IMG/VR virus record: IMGVR_UViG_3300008107_000218 | Span: 1-32,398 of that record | Source of the DNA: a virus | Length of the DNA: 32,398 nt | Strand: one strand, 5' to 3' | Shown: positions 1-7,596 of the stretch, piece by piece | Layout of the letters: every line of letters starts with the position of its first letter | Position numbering within the stretch: position 1 is the first letter of the stretch | Made by a program: the position numbers and the translations under genes | Notes under the pieces: generated by a model | The model's input: only the letters and a program-made list of their open reading frames with translations | Database searches by the model: none | What the model was told of the DNA's origin: nothing

Positions 1-2
1 TT

Positions 3-89
3 AGGATATATGAGAGAGAGAAAGCCGCGTTAAATGGACTTACTCATAATATGGAAATAATAGAGGCAAACAATACTGGAAATAAATAA
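3..89 (+). CDS. 3' end of an upstream gene (partial)
   Basis: An open frame enters from the left edge and ends at TAA 87-89, giving 28 visible residues. They are charged and helix-like (RIYEREKAALNG at the start, ending in NNTGNK). The other two + frames stop early. The stop lies 17 nt before the ATG of the next gene, which fits the tight spacing seen elsewhere. No family can be named from so short a tail. Confidence 0.5.
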   Translation, partial: RIYEREKAALNGLTHNMEIIEANNTGNK

Positions 90-106
90 TACTACACAAT
101 TTGCAT

Positions 107-409
107 ATGCAAGACGAAAGCAAGATAAAAGGTAAGTGGGGAGGAAAGCGACCAAATCAAACAGGTCGACCAAAGCGAATGACCGAAGAGGCTATAATTG
201 AGAAGCTAACACCAATGGCAAACGCTGCATTCACTAAGCTAAAGGAAAAAATCCTGGAGGGCGACATAACCGCAATAAAGTTATTCTGTTCGTACTATAT
301 GGGAATGCCTACCCAAAAAGTGGAAAGTAAGATTGAGGGGCAACTTAATCAAGTAAGTGTTGAAGTAGTCCGCCCCGAATTGGCAAAAGATGAAGTGCTA
401 ACTAATTGA
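107..409 (+). CDS. terS: Putative terminase small subunit
   Basis: A 100-residue basic protein just upstream of the large terminase. It is probably the DNA-recognition subunit that brings the large subunit to the packaging site. Near the N terminus it has a GGKRPNQTGRPK segment, the AT-hook-like GGxRxGxGRPK motif common at the start of phage small terminases, followed by a predicted helical region. I chose ATG 107 over the in-frame TTG 101, six nt upstream. The family match rests on this motif and on position only. The gene is followed by 324 nt of non-coding DNA that may hold its binding site. Confidence 0.6.
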   Translation: MQDESKIKGKWGGKRPNQTGRPKRMTEEAIIEKLTPMANAAFTKLKEKILEGDITAIKLFCSYYMGMPTQKVESKIEGQLNQVSVEVVRPELAKDEVLTN

Positions 410-527
410 TCCACAATTAGTTACACTCCTATTTAACATAATATACCTTATAAGGGAAATTAAAACACTGATAATCAACAACTTAAGCAAAGATACTGAC
501 AGACTGACAAGGGTTTTTTTCGGGGGT

Positions 528-650
528 GCATATACGATGGGGGGGACTTAAAGAATTTACCTTTTTAGTAGGGTGGGGGCAAAGCGCAAATTTGGTAGAC
601 TATAAATTGACTTATACAGATATAACATATAAAAAGTGGCATATACGATG
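528..650 (+). repeat. Direct repeat pair GCATATACGATG
   Basis: The 12-mer GCATATACGATG occurs at 528-539 and again at 639-650, 111 nt apart. The first copy runs into a G-tract and the second into ACCCCC, so the flanks are complementary. An exact 12-nt repeat inside a 324-nt gap is unlikely by chance and could be a terminase-binding site. Confidence 0.6.
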
Positions 651-670
651 ACCCCCAATTATACCCTACT
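567..670. repeat. Long-range imperfect inverted repeat
   Basis: AGTAGGGT followed by GGGGG (567-579) is complementary to CCCCC (652-656) plus ACCCTACT (663-670). The right arm has a 6-nt insertion at 657-662. The arms give 13 base pairs around a 72-nt loop that contains the second GCATATACGATG copy. Confidence 0.45.
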
Positions 671-733
671 TTTCAAACTCGTAAACTAAAACATAAATTT
701 TTTTTTCTCATTAAAAGCTCTGCTTGACTTAAT

Positions 734-2689
734 ATGGACCAAACACTAAAGACTAACAAAGTATTCGAGATACTAACTGATTCGGACAAGAGGATAACGG
801 TGATGCAAGGAGGTTCTCGTTCGGGTAAGACTTACAACATTCTAATTTGGTTTATTGTAAAATTACTCCAGGAGAACGGCAAGACATTAACAATCGTAAG
901 ACAATCGCTTCCATCTATCAAGGGTACTGTGTTAAGGGACTTTATCGACATACTTGGTAGACTTGGGATATATTCAGAGGACAACCACAACAAAACTGAC
1001 CAAATTTATTCTTTGAATGGTAATATAATTGAGTTTGTATCGGCAGATCAACCTCAGAAGATAAGAGGTCGTGCGAGGCAGTATTTATTCTGCAATGAGG
1101 CGAACGAATTGACTTATGAGGCTTGGATGCAGTTGATAATGAGAACGGAGGGTAAGATAGTGATAGACTATAACCCATCGGACTTATCGAGCTGGATTTA
1201 TGACTCTGTGATACCGAGAGACGATGCGGACTTTCACATTACTACTTTCAGAGACAACCCGTTTCTTCCAAAGGAGTTGGTGTTGGAGCTTGAGAGGTTA
1301 AAGGATGCAGACCCTAACTACTGGACCATTTATGGATTGGGAGAAAGGGGACTAAGCCAAGACTTGATATACTCACATTGGAAGACAACGGAGCAGATGC
1401 CCGAGGAAGGAGAGGTGGTGTACGGATTGGACTTTGGGTTTAACGTGCCGAGCAGTTTGATAAAAATAGTGTTTGTAGAAAATTCTGCTTATGTGCAGGA
1501 GTTAATTTATGAACCAAAACTAACTACTGCTGATTTAGTTGAGAAAATGAAGCAAATCGGTATTGATAGGTATGATGAAATATACTGCGATGCTGCCGAG
1601 CCTAAGACGATAGAGGAGATGATAAGAAACGGATTTAATGCTAAACCAGCAAATAAAGACGTTACTGAGGGAATTAGAACTGTAAAAGCTACTCCATTAA
1701 TAATACATGAAAATAGTGTAAATTTACTAAAAGAAGTAAAGAATTATAGGTGGAAAACGGATAGAAATGGTAATAAGTTGGATGCGCCAGTAAAATTTAA
1801 CGATCACGCGTGTTTTATTGGTGAAACAATGATAAGCACCATTGATGGACTAAAAAGGATAGATAAAATTGAGGAAGGCGATTTAGTATTGACTTCTGAA
1901 GGATATAGAAAAGTAAATAAGCTCTTTGATAACGGGTTGCATCTTGTGGAAAAGTATTCGATGCAATTCGATACGTTTAAATTAACTTTGGTTTGTACTC
2001 CAAATCATAAAGTTAAAACAAACGAAGGATGGACAGAGATTTCGAAATTACAATCGGGGATGACGGTATACCTCAACAATTTTATAGAGGAAAGTCATTT
2101 AGATTACAGTCAGGTGAACGATACTTCAACAATGGACCACACAAGATGCATTGGTGGGTATGGGAGCAAGAGACTGGAAACAAACGACCAAAAGGATACC
2201 ACATCCATCACATTGATGGAAACACTTGGAACAACCGAATCGAAAACTTGCAACTACTCGAATCAAACAAACACCTTAGTGATCACATCAAAAAGCGAAT
2301 CGAGACTAACAGAGAGTGGTTTGTTGATTTTCAAAAGAAAGGCATCGCAAAAGCTCCTGAATGGCATAAATCGCCTGAAGGAATTAAATGGCACCAAGAA
2401 CACGCAAAAAAGCATAACTTTGGTAAGCAAGACTATGGGATGGGGAAGTGTGAACAATGTGGGAAAGAATACCATAGAAAAACAACAAGAGCAAAATTCT
2501 GCCATCTTAATTGCAGAGCTAAAGCACTTAGAGTCAGAAGGAAGTTGGAAGGAAAGAGTGTATGATTTAAATGTTGATACTACACATGAATACTTTGCCA
2601 ACGGATTGTTGGTCCATAATTGTGATGCAATGAGATACGGCATATTTAGTAAATTAACAATCCCAAGTGTGACTTGGGGTGCAATATAA
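734..2689 (+). CDS. terL: Terminase large subunit interrupted by an intein
   Basis: Packaging ATPase and nuclease. The ATPase part shows Walker A GGSRSGKT (residues 26-33) and a Walker B-like YLFCNEAN (117-124). The RNase H-like nuclease part shows GLDFGF (D233) and YCDAAEP (D286). Its third acidic motif, normally NDHAxDAxRY, is split: NDHA ends at residue 359 and CDAMRYG resumes at 630. Residues 360-629 are an intein. After splicing the protein would be about 381 aa, a normal size for this family, so splicing is presumably required to rebuild the nuclease site. The stop lies 5 nt before the portal start. A separate HNH gene overlaps the intein in another frame. Confidence 0.93.
   Translation: MDQTLKTNKVFEILTDSDKRITVMQGGSRSGKTYNILIWFIVKLLQENGKTLTIVRQSLPSIKGTVLRDFIDILGRLGIYSEDNHNKTDQIYSLNGNIIEFVSADQPQKIRGRARQYLFCNEANELTYEAWMQLIMRTEGKIVIDYNPSDLSSWIYDSVIPRDDADFHITTFRDNPFLPKELVLELERLKDADPNYWTIYGLGERGLSQDLIYSHWKTTEQMPEEGEVVYGLDFGFNVPSSLIKIVFVENSAYVQELIYEPKLTTADLVEKMKQIGIDRYDEIYCDAAEPKTIEEMIRNGFNAKPANKDVTEGIRTVKATPLIIHENSVNLLKEVKNYRWKTDRNGNKLDAPVKFNDHACFIGETMISTIDGLKRIDKIEEGDLVLTSEGYRKVNKLFDNGLHLVEKYSMQFDTFKLTLVCTPNHKVKTNEGWTEISKLQSGMTVYLNNFIEESHLDYSQVNDTSTMDHTRCIGGYGSKRLETNDQKDTTSITLMETLGTTESKTCNYSNQTNTLVITSKSESRLTESGLLIFKRKASQKLLNGINRLKELNGTKNTQKSITLVSKTMGWGSVNNVGKNTIEKQQEQNSAILIAELKHLESEGSWKERVYDLNVDTTHEYFANGLLVHNCDAMRYGIFSKLTIPSVTWGAI
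1811..2620 (+). mobile_element. Intein in terminase nuclease motif III
   Basis: The element covers residues 360-629 (270 aa) of the terminase ORF. Block A starts at C360 (CFIGETMIST). Block B holds TPNH (T422-H425). Block F is VYDLNVDTTHEYFANG (from V609). Block G is LLVHN ending at N629, and the +1 extein residue is C630. All canonical splicing residues are present: Cys1, TxxH, penultimate His, terminal Asn and Cys+1. No LAGLIDADG motif is present in frame. About 150 residues between blocks B and F are Ser/Thr/Asn-rich and resemble a shadow translation. That stretch coincides with the HNH gene at 2029-2565. Confidence 0.93.
2029..2565 (+). CDS. HNH homing endonuclease nested out of frame inside the intein
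   Basis: A 178-aa protein encoded in the -1 (+2) frame relative to the terminase. The HNH core is HIHHIDGNTWNNRIENL (residues 58-74), and a C-terminal zinc-finger-like CxxC...CxxxC follows (C141, C144, C158, C162). Two in-frame TAA codons (2008-2010, 2014-2016) lie just upstream. The ATG at 2029 falls at the end of intein block B, and the TGA at 2563-2565 falls at the start of block F, so the gene fits exactly between the splicing halves. Expression would need an internal start, and no Shine-Dalgarno is visible. It is probably a homing nuclease for the intein. A packaging role is an alternative, because HNH proteins encoded beside HK97-type terminases can assist cos cleavage. Confidence 0.85.
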   Translation: MDRDFEITIGDDGIPQQFYRGKSFRLQSGERYFNNGPHKMHWWVWEQETGNKRPKGYHIHHIDGNTWNNRIENLQLLESNKHLSDHIKKRIETNREWFVDFQKKGIAKAPEWHKSPEGIKWHQEHAKKHNFGKQDYGMGKCEQCGKEYHRKTTRAKFCHLNCRAKALRVRRKLEGKSV

Positions 2690-2694
2690 AATAA

Positions 2695-4170
2695 ATGGGG
2701 CTATTAGATTTTTTTAAACGTAAGGGTTTAAACCCTAATTTGAATCAAAGCACTCGGATATATGGTATAAATGGAGCAGTGCTTCAAGAGTACGAGAATG
2801 GGAAATATGTATATGAAGGATATTTAGGCAATGCCGATGTGTATTCTATCGTTACGTTCCTTGCAAGAAAAGCAGCCTCTATCCCTTGGTACGTGTACAA
2901 GCTAAACAATACAGAGAAAGGAAGAACATCTTTACAAAAGTACAAGCAGTTATCAAGAGGGTTATCGTTCCAAGGTGCATTTGAAAAAGCATTAATCGAG
3001 AGAAAAAATGCATACTCAGAAAACATTGTTGAAAATTCTGCATTAGCAAAAATATTAGAAAGACCAAATGAGTACCAAGCACAAGACCAATTCCTCGAAA
3101 ACCTATTCGGATATCGTTTCATTTCGGGAGAGGGAAACATCTACGGAAACGATGGTAATATCGGTGGTCAGTTCGCAGAGCTTAACGTTCTACCAACCCA
3201 ATACTTGGACATCTACCCTGACAAGAACGACCTTTACGGCTTGGTTGGGTACAGGCTCATGGTAGACAAGGGTATAGATATACCTAAAGCGAACGTGTGC
3301 CAATGGAAAACATGGAATCCAGACTTTAATGCAACTACACGATCACATATGCGTGGAGTCAGTCCGCTACGTGCTGCTTACAAGACATTAAGGATGAGCA
3401 ACAATGCTGCGGATGCATCTGCGATGATGGCGGCAAATGGTGGAGCAAAAGGAGCAATAACTCCTAAACCGCTTGGTACAGTTGTACCATCATTCACGAT
3501 TGAACAAGCGAATATAATTAAGAGAGCAGTTAACGAGGACATAAATACAGTTGACAATAAGGGTAAGGTTGCGGTGTTGCAAACTCCGTGGGATTATCTT
3601 AACTTTGGATTATCGTCTGTTGACATGGAGCTTGTCAAGACAATGCAGATGAGTCTACATCAGTGGTGTAGGGTGTTCGGTCTCCCTGCGGTACTATTTG
3701 ACGTAGACACATCATCCTATAACAATTATCAAAACGCAATGCGTGATTTGATAACGAACACAATCATGCCGATGTGCTGTTCACTCAGAGATGAGTTGAA
3801 CAAATGGCTTGTGCCGAGATATGGTGAGGATGTGTACATCGACTTTGACATAACTGCGCTTCCTGAGATGCAGCAAGACATGGAGAGAATGGTACGTTCA
3901 CTTCGTGATGCTAACTGGTTAACGATGGATGAGAAGCGTGTAGCGATGAATTACAGTGAGAAGGGTGGTGCATGGGATATGAGTTATATTAACCAAGGAC
4001 TCGTGCCGATTGACCAAGCAATGATGGACTTAAGTATCGCTGATGATAATAGCAACGACAACGGACAAAGAGATATGGGAGATCGTGATGAAGAGATTTC
4101 CGAAGATCCCTACGGAAATGACGTGCCTGACGGAGCGAACAATGAGACGGCAGGTACGAGAGTCGTATAA
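2695..4170 (+). CDS. Portal protein
   Basis: A 491-aa HK97-type portal, the dodecameric ring at the capsid vertex through which DNA is packaged and the tail attaches. The N terminus has the typical MGLLDFFKRK start, followed by SIVTFLARKAASIPWYVYK. Later comes the family-typical region MELVKTMQMSLHQWCRVFGLP, leading to SYNNYQNAMRDL. The C-terminal 40 residues are acidic and probably disordered. It sits between the large terminase and the MuF-like protein, the standard order. Confidence 0.9.
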   Translation: MGLLDFFKRKGLNPNLNQSTRIYGINGAVLQEYENGKYVYEGYLGNADVYSIVTFLARKAASIPWYVYKLNNTEKGRTSLQKYKQLSRGLSFQGAFEKALIERKNAYSENIVENSALAKILERPNEYQAQDQFLENLFGYRFISGEGNIYGNDGNIGGQFAELNVLPTQYLDIYPDKNDLYGLVGYRLMVDKGIDIPKANVCQWKTWNPDFNATTRSHMRGVSPLRAAYKTLRMSNNAADASAMMAANGGAKGAITPKPLGTVVPSFTIEQANIIKRAVNEDINTVDNKGKVAVLQTPWDYLNFGLSSVDMELVKTMQMSLHQWCRVFGLPAVLFDVDTSSYNNYQNAMRDLITNTIMPMCCSLRDELNKWLVPRYGEDVYIDFDITALPEMQQDMERMVRSLRDANWLTMDEKRVAMNYSEKGGAWDMSYINQGLVPIDQAMMDLSIADDNSNDNGQRDMGDRDEEISEDPYGNDVPDGANNETAGTRVV

Positions 4171-4184
4171 AATAAGATTGACTG

Positions 4185-5012
4185 ATGAACGCAACGCAGC
4201 GCAGCGACTATTGGTTGAAGGTGGAGAGACTGAGGAGGTCGCTTGATAGGAAATATAGTTCTTTGTTTTATGGTGTATTAAAAAGTGAGCTTGAGGCTTT
4301 TGCTAAAGATGTAAAGAAGCTCGGACCACAAGCAGCAGTGAGTGGACTTGGTGCGGTGGCTTGGGATGAGAAGCTAATGCCGATAATGAGACAAATGTAT
4401 CGAGAGATTGGTGTTAAGTTTGGCAATGCAACATTTAGAGCAATTAGTGTCGATAGCAAAAAGGCTGCTGACCCGTATGGACTAAATGATGAGTTCTTAG
4501 ATGAGCTAACATCATTCCTAATTCAATGGGGGTTCTACTTAGCTGCACTAATGACTAAAACTACAAAAGACAGACTAATACTACTTGTTACAAAGGCTCT
4601 TACTGATGGACTGAGCAATGATGATATCATACTGCTCATTCTAAGCGATGCGCAAATGCGCTACGCTCGTTATAGAGCCACGATGATAGCAAGGACTGAG
4701 GTAATGAGAGCATCGAACTATGCGTCTCTAAAAGGCGCACAGAAGCATCCATTCTTAGTAGATAAGGTTTGGATAGCAACAAGAGATGCGAGAACGAGGA
4801 GGATACCTAAAGATTTCTACGACCATTGGAACATGGATGGACAAACGGTTGAGTACGACCAACCATTCATAAGTGCTGATAAAGTCGGCAGACCGATAGT
4901 GGTAGATGCACCAGGTGATCCGACTGCACCAAGAGGGTTCACGATAAATTGCAGATGTGCGGTGGCGTTCATACCACGCAGAGATGCAAACGGACAATTA
5001 ATAATGAAATGA
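4185..5012 (+). CDS. MuF/SPP1 gp7-like head morphogenesis protein
   Basis: A 275-aa minor capsid protein carried on the portal, involved in head assembly or DNA ejection. The C-terminal half has the family signature: ARTEVMRASN, then WIATRDARTRR, a DHWNMDGQTV segment, and near the end GDPTAPRGFTINCRC. The N-terminal half is helical. The start ATG 4185 is 14 nt after the portal stop. The protein ends without an added toxin or nuclease domain. Confidence 0.85.
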   Translation: MNATQRSDYWLKVERLRRSLDRKYSSLFYGVLKSELEAFAKDVKKLGPQAAVSGLGAVAWDEKLMPIMRQMYREIGVKFGNATFRAISVDSKKAADPYGLNDEFLDELTSFLIQWGFYLAALMTKTTKDRLILLVTKALTDGLSNDDIILLILSDAQMRYARYRATMIARTEVMRASNYASLKGAQKHPFLVDKVWIATRDARTRRIPKDFYDHWNMDGQTVEYDQPFISADKVGRPIVVDAPGDPTAPRGFTINCRCAVAFIPRRDANGQLIMK

Positions 5013-5013
5013 T

Positions 5014-5862
5014 ATGCCAGTAACTAAATGTTCAAACGGTAAATATAAAATTGGAGATGGTGAATGTATTTATACCACACGCGAGAATGCCAATGCGGCT
5101 TATAGAGCTTACTTGGCGGAGGAAGGAGAAAATGAATCTGAAAACGATAATGCAAAGAGTAAAAATATGATGTATAACTACAAGAGCCTCGGAATGGAGG
5201 TTAAGGATGTAGATGTCAAAGAAGGCATCGTTAGTGGTTATTTTAGTGCATTTGGTATGGTTGACTCCGATGGAGACATTATGATGCCAGGTGCGTTTAA
5301 GCGTTCAATCTCTGATTGGGGACCAAATGCTAAAGGTAGGATTAAGCACTTACTTAACCACGACCCTTCTAAGCCATTGGGGAAAATCCAAGAGCTTGAG
5401 GAAGATGAGTACGGACTAAAGTACGTTAGCCAGATTGGTACACACTCATTAGGTAAGGACTTTATCAAAATGGTAGAGAGCGGATTGATTGCCGAGCATT
5501 CAATTGGCTTTAAAATATTAAGAGAGCAGAAGAGTGGTGATGCTAACCAAATTCACGAGGTGATGCTATTTGAAGGCTCAAGTCTAACGGCTTGGGGAGC
5601 AAATGAAAACACTCCAATGATTGGGATGAAAAATATGGGAACAATTGCAGATATACAAGCACAAATAAAATCATTCGAGAAATTTATTCGTGATAGTGAT
5701 GTTACGGATGAGACTATCGACCTATGTCTAATCAAAGTCAAACAACTCGCACAAGCACTTGAGCAAATGAGTAGCACTGAGGCAGCTATTGCAGCACCTC
5801 CGCAGCAAAAAAATGATGTAGTGCCAGTGGAGTCATTTATTTCTATTATAAACAAAATCTAA
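5014..5862 (+). CDS. Prohead maturation protease (HK97 S78 family)
   Basis: A 282-aa serine protease that processes the scaffold part of the capsid protein. The core runs from about residue 60 and shows GYFSAFGMVDSDGD, LLNHD with the catalytic His (H116), EHSIGF with the catalytic Ser (S163), and LFEGS with a likely third acidic residue (E187). An extra N-terminal segment of about 50 residues has a CSNGKYKIGDGEC motif followed by YTTRENANAAYRAYLA. This is a small Cys-containing module placed before the protease core. The gene immediately precedes the capsid gene. Confidence 0.88.
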   Translation: MPVTKCSNGKYKIGDGECIYTTRENANAAYRAYLAEEGENESENDNAKSKNMMYNYKSLGMEVKDVDVKEGIVSGYFSAFGMVDSDGDIMMPGAFKRSISDWGPNAKGRIKHLLNHDPSKPLGKIQELEEDEYGLKYVSQIGTHSLGKDFIKMVESGLIAEHSIGFKILREQKSGDANQIHEVMLFEGSSLTAWGANENTPMIGMKNMGTIADIQAQIKSFEKFIRDSDVTDETIDLCLIKVKQLAQALEQMSSTEAAIAAPPQQKNDVVPVESFISIINKI

Positions 5863-5866
5863 GAAA

Positions 5867-7036
5867 ATGAGCGATTTAAAAGCATTCGAGTCTGCCCTCG
5901 AACAAAAATTGGCAGAACAAAAAGCTGAGGTTGCACACGTAACCGAGAAAGCTTCTAAGCAATTTGACAGCAAGGTTGAGCAAATCAACGAAGAGATGGT
6001 TAAGGCTAACAAAACTATCGCTGAAGCAGTTGCTGAGGTGAAAGAAGCTAAGGCTGCTTTCGGTAAGTTGAGCGCAAACGCTGAGCAGAGAGTTGCTAAG
6101 TCTTATGGTGAGCATATCGAGAACATTAAGTCTGAGATTGGTTCAGCTATTGAGAAAGGTTGGAACGATATCAAAACCGCTGCACGTGGTAATGGTAAAG
6201 GTTTCAATTTCGAAATGGATTTGAAAGCAGTTGGTGTAATGACAATTGGTAACAACCTTACTGGTTCTGTTTACACTTCTTATGTTGACAATCCATTCCT
6301 CAGAAGCTATGTTAACCCACACCTTAGAAGTGTGTTCAACATCATCCCTGTTTCTACTGGTTCAGTATCTTTCCCACGTGGTAACACTCCAGTTGGTGAA
6401 GGTTCTTTCGGTAAGCAAACTGAAGGTTCTGCGAAGCCTCAAATCGATTACGATGTAACAGTAGTAAACACTGCGTTGTCTTTCATCGCAGGTTATGCTA
6501 AGGTTTCTCGTCAAATGATTGATGACCTTCCTTTCCTACAAGCATACTTGCAGTCTTCTTTGATTGAAGATTTCCAAAAGGCTGAAGACACCTATTATTT
6601 GAACGCTATTGCATCTTCTGCAACTGCTGGTTCAACTTCAGGTGCTAACACTGCTGAGAAATTCATCGACTACGTTGCTCAGTTGGGTGCGCTTAACTGG
6701 ACTCCGAACTTGTCTTTGACTACTCACGCAGGTTGGGCAGGTTTGTTGAAAACTAAACCATCTGACTACTCTGTACCTGGTGGTGTTGTTATCGACAACA
6801 ATGGTAACGTAAGAATCGTAGGTGTACCAGTTATACCTCACTCTTTGGTTACTTCTGGTAAAATTTATGTTATGGATACTACTAAGTTCGCTATTGCACA
6901 GCAGAGCGGTCTTGCAGTTCGTAGCACTGAGTTTGACCAAGATGATTTCATCAAAAACTTGATCACCTTCCGTTGTGAAGCACGTTGTGAACTTCTTCAG
7001 TTCCAGTCTTCTGCTGCGGTTTATGGTAACATCTAA
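5867..7036 (+). CDS. Major capsid protein (HK97 fold)
   Basis: A 389-aa shell protein. Residues 1 to about 100 are a Lys/Glu/Ala-rich coiled coil that acts as an internal scaffold (delta domain) and is probably removed by the upstream protease. The mature part has MTIGNNLTGSVYTSYVDNP, then PRGNTPVGEGSFGKQTEG, AKVSRQMIDDLPFLQAYL and FRCEARCELL, all typical of Bacteroidota phage capsids. Codon use is biased to GGT, GCT and TCT, as expected for a highly expressed gene. A terminator follows directly. Confidence 0.9.
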   Translation: MSDLKAFESALEQKLAEQKAEVAHVTEKASKQFDSKVEQINEEMVKANKTIAEAVAEVKEAKAAFGKLSANAEQRVAKSYGEHIENIKSEIGSAIEKGWNDIKTAARGNGKGFNFEMDLKAVGVMTIGNNLTGSVYTSYVDNPFLRSYVNPHLRSVFNIIPVSTGSVSFPRGNTPVGEGSFGKQTEGSAKPQIDYDVTVVNTALSFIAGYAKVSRQMIDDLPFLQAYLQSSLIEDFQKAEDTYYLNAIASSATAGSTSGANTAEKFIDYVAQLGALNWTPNLSLTTHAGWAGLLKTKPSDYSVPGGVVIDNNGNVRIVGVPVIPHSLVTSGKIYVMDTTKFAIAQQSGLAVRSTEFDQDDFIKNLITFRCEARCELLQFQSSAAVYGNI

Positions 7037-7043
7037 CAATAAT

Positions 7044-7074
7044 GGGGAGGGGCAACTCTCCCCTTATATTTTAT
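7044..7074 (+). terminator. Intrinsic terminator after the capsid gene
   Basis: GGGGAG (7044-7049) pairs perfectly with CTCCCC (7058-7063) around an 8-nt loop, followed by the T-rich tract TTATATTTTAT. It lies 8 nt after the capsid stop. It may separate the abundant capsid transcript from the downstream genes. An in-frame ATG at 7042 is buried in this hairpin and was not used as the next start. Confidence 0.65.
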
Positions 7075-7077
7075 ACT

Positions 7078-7596
7078 ATGCCATTTAGCTACGGTTACTT
7101 TAAGAAAGAATACGCAGAGCATTTATTTGAGAACTTTAGCATTGACATTGACATACTTGATGTTGGTGCAGGTTGCGGAACGTATGGAGTGTTATTGAAA
7201 CAAGATTTCAAAAACATTGATGCTATTGAGATTTATGAGCCATACAGAAAGCAATTTGATTTAGATAAAGTTTATAGGAGTGTATTTATAGGAGATGTAA
7301 AAGAGCTAAACCTATTTTTATACAACTATATTATTATGGGCGATGTGCTTGAGCATATGAGCGTAGAAGATGCCCAAGAATTACTTGATAAGATACACCA
7401 AAATAATATTTATTGTATGGTAGCAATCCCATACAAGATGCCACAGGCTGATGTTGGAGGCAACAAGCATGAGAGGCATTTGCAAGATGATTTGACACAC
7501 GAACTATTTACTGATAGATATCCAATGATGCAATTACTATTTATGAACGAGCATTACGGATATTATGTTAACTATAACTATGAACATACTATTTAG
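7078..7596 (+). CDS. Class I SAM-dependent methyltransferase
   Basis: A 172-aa protein starting at ATG 7078 (MPFSYGYFKKEY). The ATG at 7042 would start inside the terminator hairpin. Motif I is ILDVGAGCGTYG (SAM-binding glycine loop). An acidic residue at the end of strand 2 is in DAIEIYEPY, and a motif II-like region is IIMGDVLEHM. The fold resembles small-molecule or sugar methyltransferases rather than DNA methyltransferases; no DPPY-type motif is seen. It overlaps the glycosyltransferase by 17 nt, so the two are probably made together and may build or modify a sugar on a virion or host molecule. Confidence 0.75.
   Translation: MPFSYGYFKKEYAEHLFENFSIDIDILDVGAGCGTYGVLLKQDFKNIDAIEIYEPYRKQFDLDKVYRSVFIGDVKELNLFLYNYIIMGDVLEHMSVEDAQELLDKIHQNNIYCMVAIPYKMPQADVGGNKHERHLQDDLTHELFTDRYPMMQLLFMNEHYGYYVNYNYEHTI

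Larger units (their letters stand above)
410..733 (+). other. Non-coding gap between terminase genes, candidate packaging site
   Basis: No credible ORF occupies these 324 nt. The stretch holds G-tracts (522-526, 539-545, 575-579), a 12-nt direct repeat (528-539 and 639-650), and an inverted repeat pairing 567-579 with 652-670. Its 3' end is T-rich. A structured gap between the terminase genes is a plausible cos or pac site, because small terminases bind repeats close to their own genes in many phages. The function is inferred from position. No clear Bacteroidota promoter was found here, although the large-terminase transcript could start in it. Confidence 0.4.

Noticed and set aside
522-579. 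G-quadruplex between the terminase genes
   Set aside because: G-tracts are present but the gaps between them (12 and 29 nt) are too long for a typical stable quadruplex.
942-1178. Reverse-strand ORF inside the terminase
   Set aside because: It lies entirely within the ATPase domain coding sequence, has no recognisable protein character and is a shadow of the real gene.
2263-2643. Reverse-strand ORF across the intein
   Set aside because: It overlaps two frames already explained by the intein and the HNH gene, and its translation has no domain.
4043-4246. 67-codon frame between portal and MuF genes
   Set aside because: It overlaps the ends of both well-supported genes and has no family features.
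7042-7077. Upstream ATG for the methyltransferase
   Set aside because: This start lies in the terminator hairpin and would add 12 unconserved residues. ATG 7078 is preferred.
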